From the NCBI GenBank assembly GCA_030272155.1, contig CP126204.1, forward strand, positions 4,393,501 to 4,457,500: a stretch of DNA of 64,000 bases, in the 5' to 3' direction. The DNA is from Tetradesmus obliquus. Lineage: Eukaryota; Chlorophyta; Chlorophyceae; Sphaeropleales; Scenedesmaceae. The stretch's first letter is position 1; every line of letters starts with the position of its first letter. Position numbers and translations under genes: made by a program. Below, one piece after another: positions 11,838-23,900 of this stretch. The notes beneath the pieces were generated by a model. That model saw nothing but the letters and a program-made list of their open reading frames with translations. It made no database searches and was not told where the DNA came from.

Positions 11838-12476
11838 TGCACGCCTGGGCCGTCAATTGTGAGGCTGTAGCTCTCAGACCTCAGCACAGGGGCCGGCATG
11901 TGGTTGCGCACGTAATGCAGCTCGTTGGGTGTGACACAACCAGCAGCCAGCAGCGCCGCAGGGTCTGGCTCTGCGGTATAGGGGCAGTCTGTCCGGAGGT
12001 TTAGGGATGAGGGGCGTTGCGGTTCGTGGGCATAGGGGTCTGGCAGGGGGCCTGGGAGGCGGCTGTCAGTCAGCTCCTGCATTGCAGCACCAAACATATG
12101 ATAGTGAGGAACTGGTCTCATGCCAGCTATTGAGTGGGTTGGGTGCCTTCCACTTGTTCACAGCTGCTAACAGTTCGTTATAGCATTAGTCACATTTAAT
12201 TGCACTTCATTCACCGCTGTGTTGCTAAGTTGTGGCCACAGCAGCGGCGTTGTCAACCAAGTGCAGCTGCTGCATATATCCAGCATGGTACCCTAGCAGC
12301 CCCTTGAGGCAGCAGCAATCCACCTGGCCTGAAAAGGGGCTCATCGGCTTCCTTAACACCGACATCAGCTCTCCTTCCACCATCATAGAAGCATTTGCCG
12401 CCCGGCCCGACACTCCTGCTGCGTGTGCAGCAAGCTCCGACACCTTTTGCAGCACAGCGCCCGCGGCCTCCTGCAT
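9108..12476 (-). CDS. SUOX: Sulfite oxidase, molybdopterin enzyme (plant-like, no cytochrome b5 domain)
   Basis: It oxidises sulfite to sulfate using molybdenum cofactor. Exons (5'->3'): 12476-12324 (tentative), 12076-11675, 11347-10876, 10243-10089, 9818-9108; phases agree and give about 630 residues. Exon 2 holds the cofactor-binding cysteine in LQCAGNRRNDM (residue about 172). Exon 3 opens with VKGGPWEACGIGTAVW and contains VCHVWLEGWDSAG and ALRMNGQELPG. Exon 4 supplies HGYPVRAVVPGHAGVRSCKW and HWQQSDYKMLPP. Exon 5 is the dimerisation domain, with AAGYAWSGGG, WAWVFWEA and IWNMRG..NAWHTVEV. An Ala/Gln insertion lies in exon 3, and a run of about 19 Ser (CTG tract at 9267-9322) interrupts the dimerisation domain. 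There is no peroxisomal SKL-like C-terminus (it ends TVDG). Exon 1 uses a weak GTGGAT donor and could belong elsewhere. Confidence 0.9.
9851..9924. repeat. (GGCA)n tetranucleotide tract in sulfite oxidase intron 4
   Basis: About 18 uninterrupted GGCA units lie just upstream (in transcript sense) of the exon 5 acceptor at 9819-9820. On the sense strand the tract reads CTGC/TGCC and adds to the pyrimidine-rich region. Confidence 0.95.
10199..10607 (-). repeat. Three-copy array of sulfite oxidase exon 4 5' edge
   Basis: The acceptor and first ~45 bases of exon 4 (about 10199-10250) recur at 10351-10396 and 10556-10606 in the upstream intron. All keep a GCCAGCACGGCTA-like start, with changes. 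Unit spacing is about 150-205 bases. Confidence 0.85.
10409..10475. repeat. (AGC)n tract in sulfite oxidase intron 3
   Basis: About 22 pure AGC triplets lie between copies of the exon 4 edge array. Confidence 0.95.
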
Positions 12477-14531
12477 GGTTCTATATTTTTTATTTATACT
12501 TTGATTATCGTGTACGTACAGTTGACACGGGTGTTGTTGTAATGGAGTGCTGAAACTTAGGCTTGCGTGAAAACTTTGGACGCTCAGGGCGTCGGCGAGA
12601 TGGAACATGCCAGGCACAGACTATTGTAATTGGTACAGTTATAGGCTAACAGTGTGCAGGTAACAGGGCAACCAGGTTATGTAGCTCTTGTTGCCCACGA
12701 CGTGTTTCGTAACCGTGGGTGCGCTGCAGTTGCTGCATGCAGTACACCCTAGCACAGTTGCGCATTGCTGGAATGTCAAGTCACCGGCGCAGATGTGACT
12801 TTGCGGTTTCCTTGCTATTGCTGACAAATCTTGCCTGACACTCAGCTGTGTATTTTCGGGGCCTGCCAACAGCCAGAGACAATGCTGAAAACTTGTGCAC
12901 GCACCTGTCAGCAGGTACAAACAAGACCTCCCCAGAGAAGCGACACTGTGACGTTGCATTAGAGAATGGCAATACGGCTGCAGCCTGTACCAGCAACCAC
13001 AACATCAGATTATCAAACCAACGCCACACCCAGATGATAAAATGAGGAGCAGATCTGCCCAATGCAATTGCCTGCATGACATGCTAGAAGAAAAACAACA
13101 TAGGTGCACCTGGTGGTGGTTTGGGAGGTCCCCGATAAAAAAATTGGTCCTAAAACAAGGAGCCACAGCACTGAACACACCAGCACCAACATAACACGAG
13201 CTCAACCTCCCAAGGCAACACCCAGTGCAAAAGCCTGCCCCAGCATGTATAACAACAGCATGTATGGTGTACCTGACTGCAGCCCGCGACTTTCCAACAG
13301 CTTGCGCGCACACACACATACACGCTTACACCAGCCATGCACTGCATGCGACAATGTGCGCAAACCCTGGAAGTTCTTGTGTGCAACACACCCCGTTGCC
13401 AAGTGCGCCTTGGGCTGCAGCCATGCTTTCTACGCATGCGCATAAACAACACATCAGGACAGACAGCACGTGAAAGGCCATCTTGAGCAGGGCACATGCA
13501 TCAGCATATGCATATGTCAGGTCAGCATACACTCAGAGCCCAACTGTAGCCCAACTGCATGCCCGGCAAAGAAGCACAGCACAGCTGTGCAACCAGCTGG
13601 CAGCTGCCATGCACACCAAGACACTGCAGCGACACCGAAGCGCACAGCGTCTTTGCAAGCAATCTCAGCGTTAATAGTGCCAGGCCTGCGCGTACAACGG
13701 CCTTCAGCGGGGATAAGCGCCGGCATACACATCCAGGATGCAAGCAGGCAGGTGTCGCCCAGCTGCAGCAACACCAAACAAGCACTGCGGTGCCGTTCAA
13801 ACCTGCATTGAATGCTGCCACACTCTGAGTCAGCACGTTGTGCCAAACTGCTGCAGAACCCCAGCAGCAGGGTTAAAACAGCGCCGCATTACAACATGCT
13901 ATGAGTCTTTATGGAAAAACAGCACTTCTTAACATGCAACGTGCTATAATCACAACATGTGTGACTGTGCAGCATGGTGATACCCAGCACACCAGACTCC
14001 ACTGGGTGAGCTTTGACGATAATATGTGGCAAGAAGCACTTGCCAGAACTGTGTTCAGACAACGTCAACTGTGTTACAACAGCCATTTGACACCGAGCAT
14101 GTGTGTGTGACATCATGTGTGAGGCATGGAATGAAACAGCAGGCCGCACTGAGCGCCTGGTGCACGAGTGCAGACACAGGAGAGGAGGACGCATATGTGG
14201 GACACCATGCAACGCGGCGTCCTGTTGCAAAGGACGTGCCATGCCTGGTGCTTTGGTGTAATGCCAAACCAACAAGCGCTCATTCATGCACACCAACACC
14301 AACCCATACCCTGTGCTGCTAGTCCCATGCATGCTGCGAGTTCCAAGCAGATACAGCAGCAACATGCAGTGCACGCGTGCATCAACACCGTGTGTGCATC
14401 GGCAATGAAAGAGCCAAGCGCAGTGGCTCCACAACCCAACAAAACCGCAGCAGCCTTGCGCCATGGTGCCTTGATTTAATCGGCAGTCAGTGCAGTGATA
14501 CAGAGCGCCCCGCTCCGTGAAACCCCTTTGC
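12477..14531. other. Intergenic region, no supported gene
   Basis: This lies upstream of sulfite oxidase (minus) and downstream of the receptor-like kinase poly(A) signal (TTACA at 14532-14536, TGTAA on the minus strand). It is A/C-rich on the plus strand. The open frames present are Cys/His/Ala-rich without recognisable domains and I do not support any as a gene. The sulfite oxidase promoter should lie within 12.5-13 kb. Confidence 0.5.
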
Positions 14532-14536
14532 TTACA
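14532..14536 (-). terminator. Candidate polyadenylation signal of receptor-like kinase gene
   Basis: TGTAA on the minus strand, 378 bases past the stop at 14914-14916. Confidence 0.4.
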
Positions 14537-14913
14537 TTCTGAAGCAGGAACTGTGCAGCACACAGAACACCCACCAAACACACACACAACACACTCGCAG
14601 CAGAACACCTGCACACCACAGACCTTGAAGAGCCGACCACCAGCCGATAACAACAAGCCAGGCCACTCAACACCCCAGCCAGTTTCAACACGCTTGAAAA
14701 GAAAGTGAACATGCAAGCTGCATGCGTGTTGATTAGTGCTAGCTGGATCCCACCCGACCTCTACCCAGAACTTACTGTGCCCTCAGCTAGCTGCAATACA
14801 ACATTCATAACAATCAGACCACCAAACATGACTGATGTACAGCGTCACACCCTTCAAGCAAACAACAGCGGCCACCACACATCGGCCATCTGCAGACTGC
14901 TAGCGTAAGCCCC

Positions 14914-15310
14914 TCACAGGTACCCTGTAAATGGCAGCTGCTGCTGCTGCTGCCCAGAGAGTGGGCCGCTGCTGCTGTGGCTGCCTGATCCTGCTGCCGC
15001 AGCACCACCAGCAGCAGCACTAGCACCACCACCACCACCACGAGCAGCAGCAGCAGATCGCACGGCGCCAGCTGCACCAGTTCCCTCAGCACCAGCGTCG
15101 GCTGCTGCTTCACCGCGCTCAATGCAACCTTGGCCGGCAGTCGCTGCTGCTGCTGCCGCAGCTGTTGCTCCAGCCTCCAGCGCAGCATCTACCTGCGGTG
15201 CAGCTGGTGGCTGCTCAACTAGCGGCTGCTGCTGCTGCTGCCGCCCAGCAGCTGCAAACTCCACTTCAGGGTTCTCCCGCAGCAGAATCTTCTGCAGCAA
15301 ATCCAGCGGT

Positions 15311-15343
<33 letters not shown>

Positions 15344-15920
15344 CCCTGCCGCTTCTGGATGTCCTGGTTAATCAGCTGCTGCAGCTGCGTCAGCAACTGA
15401 GGCGACTGGCTGTGCTGCTGCTGCTGCTGCTGCTGCTGTGCTGACGGCTGCAGCGGGTGCCACCCAGCCGGCGGCGGCAGCAGCTGCTGCTGCTGACTGG
15501 CCGGCGGCACTGCTGCTGCTGCAGCGTCGCTGCTCCACGGCTGCGCCATCTGCTGTCCCGCCATTGGCACAACCATCGTATTGCTGTCCCCAAACTCAAA
15601 AGTCCCTGTAGATGATGTCACATGGGACTCTGTGAGGCCCTGCAGCCACTGCAGCACATCCTTAGGCCCAGCTGCACCTCCTGCTGCTGCTGCTGCCACG
15701 CCTGGCTGCAAGCCCTGCATAGCAGCAGCAGGGTTCCCTGCAGCATCGGCCCTGGCAGCAGCAATCGCCCCGGCCGCCGCAGCAGCAGTGCCAGCTGGCT
15801 CGATGCCGTACTTTGCCAAGTTGGCGAGCAGCGCACCGCTCGGGCTTGGCTGGCCGGCGGGGTTTACAGCTGCCGGCTGAACCCCGGGGTTTAACTCCGG
15901 GACCGCGGCGCTGCCAGATC

Positions 15921-15951
<31 letters not shown>

Positions 15952-17831
15952 GGCGTGCCACTGCTGTAGCATGCTGCTGCCAGGTGTGCTGAGTGTCGCG
16001 CTGCTGCTGGGTGCTGCGGGGCTGAGTGCATCAGTGGGGTTCTGCTTGAGCATGCGGTTCAGCAACTGCACGATGTTGGCAAACGTGGGCCTGCGCGCAA
16101 GCACATGCACAAGCACGGGCACCGGGAGGCACACATGTGTGTCTGAGACACGAGCTGATGCAATCAGCCTGCGCATGCTGATGCTCAGCAGCTGTGCATG
16201 CGCAACACAAATGTGCAGGTGTGCAGCCCGCAAAACCTCTGCGTGCGTGCTTGCAGACATTGCGCTGCGCTGCCATGGTTGTACAGCACCACACATCTGC
16301 GACGGCTTGCCTGCCTGCACAATGGGCACCCACAACATAACCCAGAGCCAGCTTCAGCCCTGCTTACAAGTTGAAAATGAAAACTCTCCCTTCAAAACCC
16401 CAATGGCATGTGCTATGCAACAGTGCGCGTCCTCACCGCGCGTGCGGCTCCTGCGCCCAGCACGCCTCAGCCAGCCGGATGAGGCCGCCCCAGGCCAGAC
16501 ACCAGAGCTGCGCTGCACCCATGTTCCATGCAAGCTTGCGCAAGTGGTGCTGCTCTGCCATGGTTGCAGCGCAGCACACGCTGCGACAGCTGACCTTTTT
16601 ATGGCACAATGCGTCACACCCCTCAAACACAGCATTACATCAACACAACAAGAAAAAATAACAGCGCTGACACCAATGCACTCCTCACCGTGCATGTGGC
16701 TCCTGCGCCCAGCACGCCTCAGCCAGCCGGATGAGGCCGCCCCAGGCCGGGTTGAGCCGCATGGCAGGCGGCCAGCACGGCCGCATGGCCTGGCTCACGA
16801 TGCAGTGGCCCAGCAGCGGCTTGGGGATGCCTGCAGCGCATAAATCATCAAGAGTATATGATTTTTAAGCTGTTAATTGAGGTTACAGTCGGGCCGCATG
16901 GCCTGGCTCACGATGCAGTGGCCCAGCAGCGGCTTGGGGATGCCTGCAGCACATAAATCATCGAGTATATGAATTTTCAAGCTGTTAATTGAGGTTACAG
17001 TCGGGCCGCATGGCCTGGCTCACGATGCAGTGGCCCAGCAGCGGCTTGGGGGTGCCTGCAGCACATAAATCATCGAGTATATGAATTTTCAAGCTGTTGA
17101 TTGAGGTTACAGTCGGGCCGCATGGCCTGGCTCACGATGCAGTGGCCCAACAGCGGCTTGGGGATGCCTGCAGCGCATAAATCATCAAAGAGTATATGAA
17201 TTTTCAAGCTGTTAATTGAGGTTACAGTCGGGCCGCATGGCCTGGCTCACGATGCAGTGGCCCAGCAGCGGCTTGGGGATACCTGCGATGCATATATTAT
17301 CAAGGTTATATTAGTGGTTAAACTGAAGGCTACAGCAGGGCCGCATGGCCTGGGTCACGATGCAGTGGCCCAGCAGCGGCTTGGGGATGCCTGTGCAGCA
17401 TACTTTACCAACTCTGGATTGATTATCCTGCCTTGATCATTCAGCAGCAGGGCAGCGTGGCCTGGGTCACAATGCAGTAGCCCAGCAGCGGCTTGACGAT
17501 GGCTGCAGCGCAGTTGAAGTTATCATAGTTGTATGTCGTTACAAAAACCAAAAACAGGAGCAGTGATGATGTCAATTGACGGCAGGGCCGCATGGCCTGG
17601 CTCACAATGTAGTGGCCCAGCAGCGGCTTGGGGATGCCTGTGCAGCCCCCAGCTACCGCCAGCTCCCTCAGCAGCGCGCAACAGGGTTCATCAGGAGTAT
17701 GGCTTGGCTTTACAGCAACAACAGGCAACCTTTTCTACAGGTCGGCCTCTGTGCAAAGACCTTGCCGCTCATGGCAAGCTGCCACAGCAGCACGCCCGGG
17801 GTCTGCAAGCAGGCGACTGTCTGTGTACTGC

Positions 17832-17904
<73 letters not shown>

Positions 17905-20900
17905 CCAATTGCACGTTTCGGTGTGCTGCGTACACCAGCAAATGATTGTAAGGCTCTCTCACCTGCAAAGGCCTTGCCCCCTGTGGCCAGCTCCCACAGC
18001 AGCACGCCATAGCTGTACACGTCGCTGGCCCTGCTGCAGCGGCCGTGCATCAACAGCTCCGGCGCCATGTGCGTCAGCGTGCCCTGCAATCAGCAGCAGC
18101 ATCAGCAGCGTGAGAGGCAGAGGGCATAGAACGCATTGGCATTGTGCATGCTGTCCCGTTGCTGCATCAGCAGCTCCGGTGCCATGTGTGTGAGCGTGCC
18201 CTGGTGGTAGCAGCGGAACAAATGGATTGACAGCAGAATAAGTGTCAGTGAGCGTACGCATTACTCCGTCACCCAGGGTCGACACGCAGGCTCATTGACA
18301 GCAGCATGTGTCCACAGTGGGGAGACGGCAACGCCTTGTGTCACTGTTGCTGCACTCACCGCGTGCACGCTGGACACATGTGTCTCGCCAGGGTCCACAC
18401 ACAGGCTAAGCCCAAAGTCGGAGACCTGCAGCAGCAGTAGCAGCAGCAGCAGCAGCAACACGCACACACGTCAGCAACTGCGCAGCACACACCACACCAC
18501 AGTTGTACCAGCCATCACTGATGCATGCACTGCTCACTCATCGCAGCATGTGGTGCATGCCGGCGTGCACACGCTGCAGCTTTTGGATATAGCAGGTGAA
18601 AGCCACATGCATGCAGTAGCATGCCACACGCAACACAGATGCCAAATGACATCACATCTGCCTCTGTCGCAGGAATGGGCTGTGGAACAACCTGCAGCAG
18701 CCTGCAAACATGCTTCTTGCTTGATTTCAGGCGGGCTCCCCTTGCATTAAACACAAACAAAGGTCAATATGGCATGGTGACCCCTCACCTTGCCCACCAC
18801 CCAGCCACCCTTGATCAGGCAATGCATGCCGCTGCTGCTTTCCTCCGCTGCTGCTGCTGCCACGCCCATGATTGCATTGCTGGCAGGCACCGCTGCCGTG
18901 CCTGCTGCTGCTGCTGCTGACTGTGCATCAGCACGATCTGAGCCACCTGCTGCTGCAGATGTCGAGCCAGAAGTGCTGAGCCACTGGCTGCTGCTGTTGC
19001 CTGCTGCTGCTGCCGACACAGCAGCGGCGGCTGCGACGGCTGCTGCGGCGCTGTTGCCGCTGACACAGTTACTGCCGCTGCTGATCATGGCTGGTATGCA
19101 TGTCTTGAGCAGCACGTTGCTGGCCTTGAGGTCTCCGTGGATGATGTGCTCCTGTTGTTGCAGCCAGCACAAACGAGGAGCAGCAGCACGTTTTGAAGTT
19201 GCCTGTGTGCATAGCGCGTGCTGGCTTCTGGCTGGCTGGCCCACGCGGCAACCTGCCAGTGAAGCAGACGCTGATTGCAAGCCATGCAACCGTACGCCCA
19301 CCCCGCACGTGCTTGAATCAACACAACAACTGCTTACATGTTGTAAAATAAAAACTCTCCCTTTTGCAACCCACAACAATAATGCTATGATGCTGGGACA
19401 CCAGCCGCACCTGGTGCAGGTAGTGCATTGCGCAGGCGATGTTGTGTGCCAGAGACAGTACCGTGGGCAGCAGGTGGCAGCCAGTGGCCTTGTTGACAAG
19501 CAGGCCTGCATCCAGCGCCTGCCGCAGCGTGCCCTGCAGCACAAAGCGGTGTTCTTACAATGTTACATAGCATTGTTATAACATAGGCAAGCAGGTGGCA
19601 GTCAATGAAAGCTTTGTTGACCAGCAGGCCTGCATCCAGCGCCTGGCGCAGCGTGCCCTGCGGCACATGGACGTTGTTACTGACAACATTAATGCACAGG
19701 CAAGCAGGTGACGGCCCCTGGCCCCGAACATACACAAAATGTCCTGCAAAAGTCACTGTGCCACGTGATGCACTGAAATGAACTGAGGTTTACACTAGCC
19801 CACCTGGTCGCAGTACACCATCACCAGCTGCATCTCCTACAGCAGCAGCTCCGCAGCCCCACCAGGTCGCACAAGTTACACAAGTCACTCAGTACCACAC
19901 AAGTCGCCAAATCCACACGGCGCAGCGGTACTCCATCACCAGCTGCATTGCCACGTCACGCAATGTGCAGCAGCCGCACCAGGTCACGCAACACACCACC
20001 GCCACCCACGTAGCCCAACCCAAACAAAAACATAATCGCCTGCAAGCCGCACCTGGTCGCAGTACTCCATCACCAGCTGCATCTCCCACGGCAGCAGCTC
20101 CACCAAATCGCACACGTAGTAAGTCACCCACGTCACTCAGTAACACACAATCACACAAGCCACACGATCAGCCGCACCTGATCGCAGTACTCCATCACCA
20201 GCTGCATCTCCCACGGCAGCAGCTCCACCCAATCAAACACGTCACTCAGTAACACACAATCACACAAGCCACACGATCAGTCGTACCTGATCGCAGACTC
20301 CATCACCAGCTGCATCTCCCAGCTACATGACGTGCCACCACACCGAGTCACACAAGGCTCTCATTAACACACGATCACATACATACCGCATACATAAGCA
20401 GCCGCACCTGGTCGCAGTACTCCATCACCAACTGCATCTCCCACGACAGCAGCTCCGCCCCTGCCACCACCTGCAGCCCCCCGGTGCCGCCAGACACGGC
20501 AGCAGCAGCAGCAGCAGCAGCAGCGCCGCTGGACGGCCCCTGGTCCAGCATCAGCACGCCGCCGCTGCTGCCGCTGCCCGGCTGCAGGCCCTGGCTGGGC
20601 GGGTTGGGCGCTGTGGAGGGCCGCAGTGTGATGGAGTAGACTGCCACGATGTTGGGGTGCACCATGGTGCTGCCAATAGCCGCTTCCTGCGAGCAGAAGG
20701 GCAAGTGAACAGTGTGTTGCAAGGATGATATAGCGGGCTGCCACTGTGTGGGCATGCATCGTGGTGCTGCTGAACGCAGCTTCATGCAAGTCGTCAGCAC
20801 CGTGCAAACAAACCAACACAGCCGAATGATAAGCCTTGATTGAGAAGCCTGCCAGAATGCTGGAGCCACCATGGTCCTGCCGACAGCAGCCTGCTGCCAG

Positions 20901-23900
20901 TACTCTTTCAACACAACTCAATGGTGAGTGCAGGTGCACTGTTCATAGCAATTGGCAAAACCACTTCTGCACCCAGCACTCCGCATCTGCACCGCCATGT
21001 GCTTGTGCTTCAGCAGGCTGCCCGCGGATGTCATCAAGCAAAGAATCACCATATTGGTGCTGTATATGCTCACATGCACTGCCACGTGATCCTGCCTCAA
21101 CACTCAGTGCAAGAACAACCAGGGTTTCAATTCGTGCGCACCTGCACCGCCATGTGCTCCTGCTTCAGCAGCCCGCCGTGCTTGTCAGGCTTGCCCCCGC
21201 TGCATGGGCCTGCTGTGCGGCCATCTGCTATGCTGCCTACGGTGTAGCTGCAGCCAGCACCCCAGCTGCTGCACAAGGCAAAAGTACAACAACTCGGATC
21301 TGTATACCCTCACCTGCACCGCCATGTGCTAATGCTTCACCAGACAACGGATTTCAATACCCAATGTTAATATAAAAAAGATTCCTTTTGGCGCACCTGC
21401 ACCGCCATGTGCTCCTGCTTCAGCAGCCCCCCGTGCTTGTCAGGCTTGCCCCCGCTGCCGGGGCCTGCTGTGCGGCCGTCTGCCATGCTACCCACAGTGT
21501 AGCTGCAGCCAGCACCCGAGCTGTTGTGCGTGCCAGCAGCAGCAGCGCCCAGCGCACGCGCACCGGGTGGCAGCTGCAGCCGCTTCACTGCCACACTCAC
21601 GCCCTGCCAGGTGGCCCTGCGATTTGAAGATGATACAGAAACACGAGAGTGGCGTGCAGCAGGGGGCAGCTGGTTATGAGCAAAACGACGCTTGTTTGTA
21701 AAGACAGATTGTCGGACGCAGCGGCAGCTGCAGCCGTATACCTGCTACTCCAACAACCTTTGGAAAATGATGCGCCACACAGAAACATGCACAGTGATAG
21801 CAGCTACTGTACATGTGCAAGCATGCAAGCAAGCGAACAGGTACCTGCTGGAGCTGTTGCAATCACTGCTGCTGCACGTCCCAAATAAAAAACCCAGCCT
21901 CACACTAGCCCTGACAAAGCTACCAACACCGCAGCACAGCCCTGCCCTCACCTGTACACAATGCCAAAGCTGCCCTGGCCTATCACTTCCTTCAGCTGCA
22001 GCATGTTGCTCTGCGCTGGCGACTGCTGCTGCTGCTTGCCGCCACTGCTGCTGAGCGCAGCACCAGCGCTCACTGCACTGCCATCCGCGGCAGCAGCAGC
22101 ACCAGCAGCAGCAGCAGCGCTAGCACTCCCCGGCACCTGCTCGCTGCTGCTGCTGGTGCCACTGTCACCACCAGCTGCTGTTGCTGCTGCTGCAGCGCTG
22201 GTACCATCAGCGGCTGTGCTGCTGCAATCAGCAGCAGCACCAAACAGCGGCTGAGAACTCAGCAGCGCAGATTTCAGGCGGTTCTTGTGGATGTCTTGAA
22301 CCTTGCCGCTGATCGCACTCGTCAGCGCCAGCCAGCGCCGATCAGACAGCACAGCAGCAGCACCACCAGCAGCAGCAACGTCAGGCGCGTCGCCTGCTGC
22401 TGCACCGCTGCTGCTGCCGCCAGCACCAGCAGATGATGAGCCAGCAGCAGATGCCCGCTGCAGACCTCGAGCTGTTGTACTGCCAGTGCCACCGCTTGGT
22501 GTACTGCCTGTGCCGCTGCCTGCACGCCGTATAGCCTGCTTGCTGCTGTCTGTGCTAGCATGCACAGCTGCAGGCCCACAGGCAACAGCTGCAGCTGCGC
22601 CGTCGCTGTACCCACCGCCGTACAAGGCGCCGTTGCCGCTGCTGCTGATTTTGTGTTTGTGGTTGTGCAGCTGATCGCTATCCGCATTTGCAGACGAGCA
22701 GCCATCCATACCTGAGCCATCAAGCCCTGAACCTCCACCCCTGCCCAAAACCACTGGCACAAAACCTCCAACAGAGTCCTCCAGCACACCCTGCTTCTGC
22801 TGCTGCCGCTGCTGCTGCCGCCGCCGCCGCACCAGCAGGCCGAGCAGCGCCGCCAGCAGCACAACACCCACAATGCACCCAACCACAACGCCTGCGATCG
22901 CACCAGGCGCCAGATGCGTCTGTCGTTTGCTATGCGCTGCTGCTGCTGCTGCTGCTGCTGAGTTGGCGCCTTTCAGGGCATCCATGCCTTGAGCCTCACT
23001 TCCATCATATGGCCAGAAATAGCCTGGCGGCATGCTGCGTGCTGTATCGGGGTCTGGCGCGAGCAGTAAATTGCGCGCTGTTAAGCCCGGTGCTGTATAG
23101 TTGAGGATCAGCAGGCAGCAGCCGTCCACGAGCTGCGAGGCGTTGGCACGCAGGAAGCTGCGCGCGCCGTCGGCACCTGCAGTACATGCGCATAACACAT
23201 GACACAGCAGCAGCAGCAGCAAGGGCAGAGTCAGCAGGCAATAGATGAACACATGTACATGACTTGCGCCAGCTGGGGCAGTACATATACATGACTTGCG
23301 CCAGCTGGGACAGTGCATATACATGACTTGCGCCAGCTGGGACAGTGCATATACACGACTTGCGCCAGCTGGGGCAGTGCATATACATGACTTGCGCCAG
23401 CTGGGGCAGTGCATATACATGAATTGCGCCAGCTGGGGCAGTACATATACACGACTTGCGCCAGCTGGGGCAGTACATCAGCATGTTCTTGCCCGTCCGC
23501 GGCAAGTGAAGCTGCCAGCACTGCACATGCAGTGCCATGCCAGCGCCAGCACAACGCCTGCTTGCATGCAATTGACTGTCATCCCTGTGTCAAAACCCGC
23601 CAACCACCAGGCACAGTATACAGCACCTACCCATGCACCACAGCAGCATCTCACCTGTCAGTGGCAGGCTGAAGCTGCCGTCGCTGCTGCTCTTGCTGGC
23701 AGCAGTGAGCCGTGCAAACTCCGGCTGAGGCAGCAGCAGCTGGCTGTCAGCCAGCTCCACCCTGCCTCCAACAGCAGCAGCAGCATCGCTGCTGCCAATG
23801 GCCACGCTGCTGCGCTGCACGGCCCAGATCAGGTGCGTCCACACATCAGGCGATGCTTGGGTGAGGCCGGCTGCCTCCTGCAGCAGATGCCGCCTGCCGG

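Noticed and set aside
13889-14716. Minus-strand 275-codon open frame between sulfite oxidase and the kinase
   Set aside because: Cys/His/Gly-rich without domains, overlaps the kinase poly(A) signal, no splice or start context; likely chance in A/C-rich DNA.
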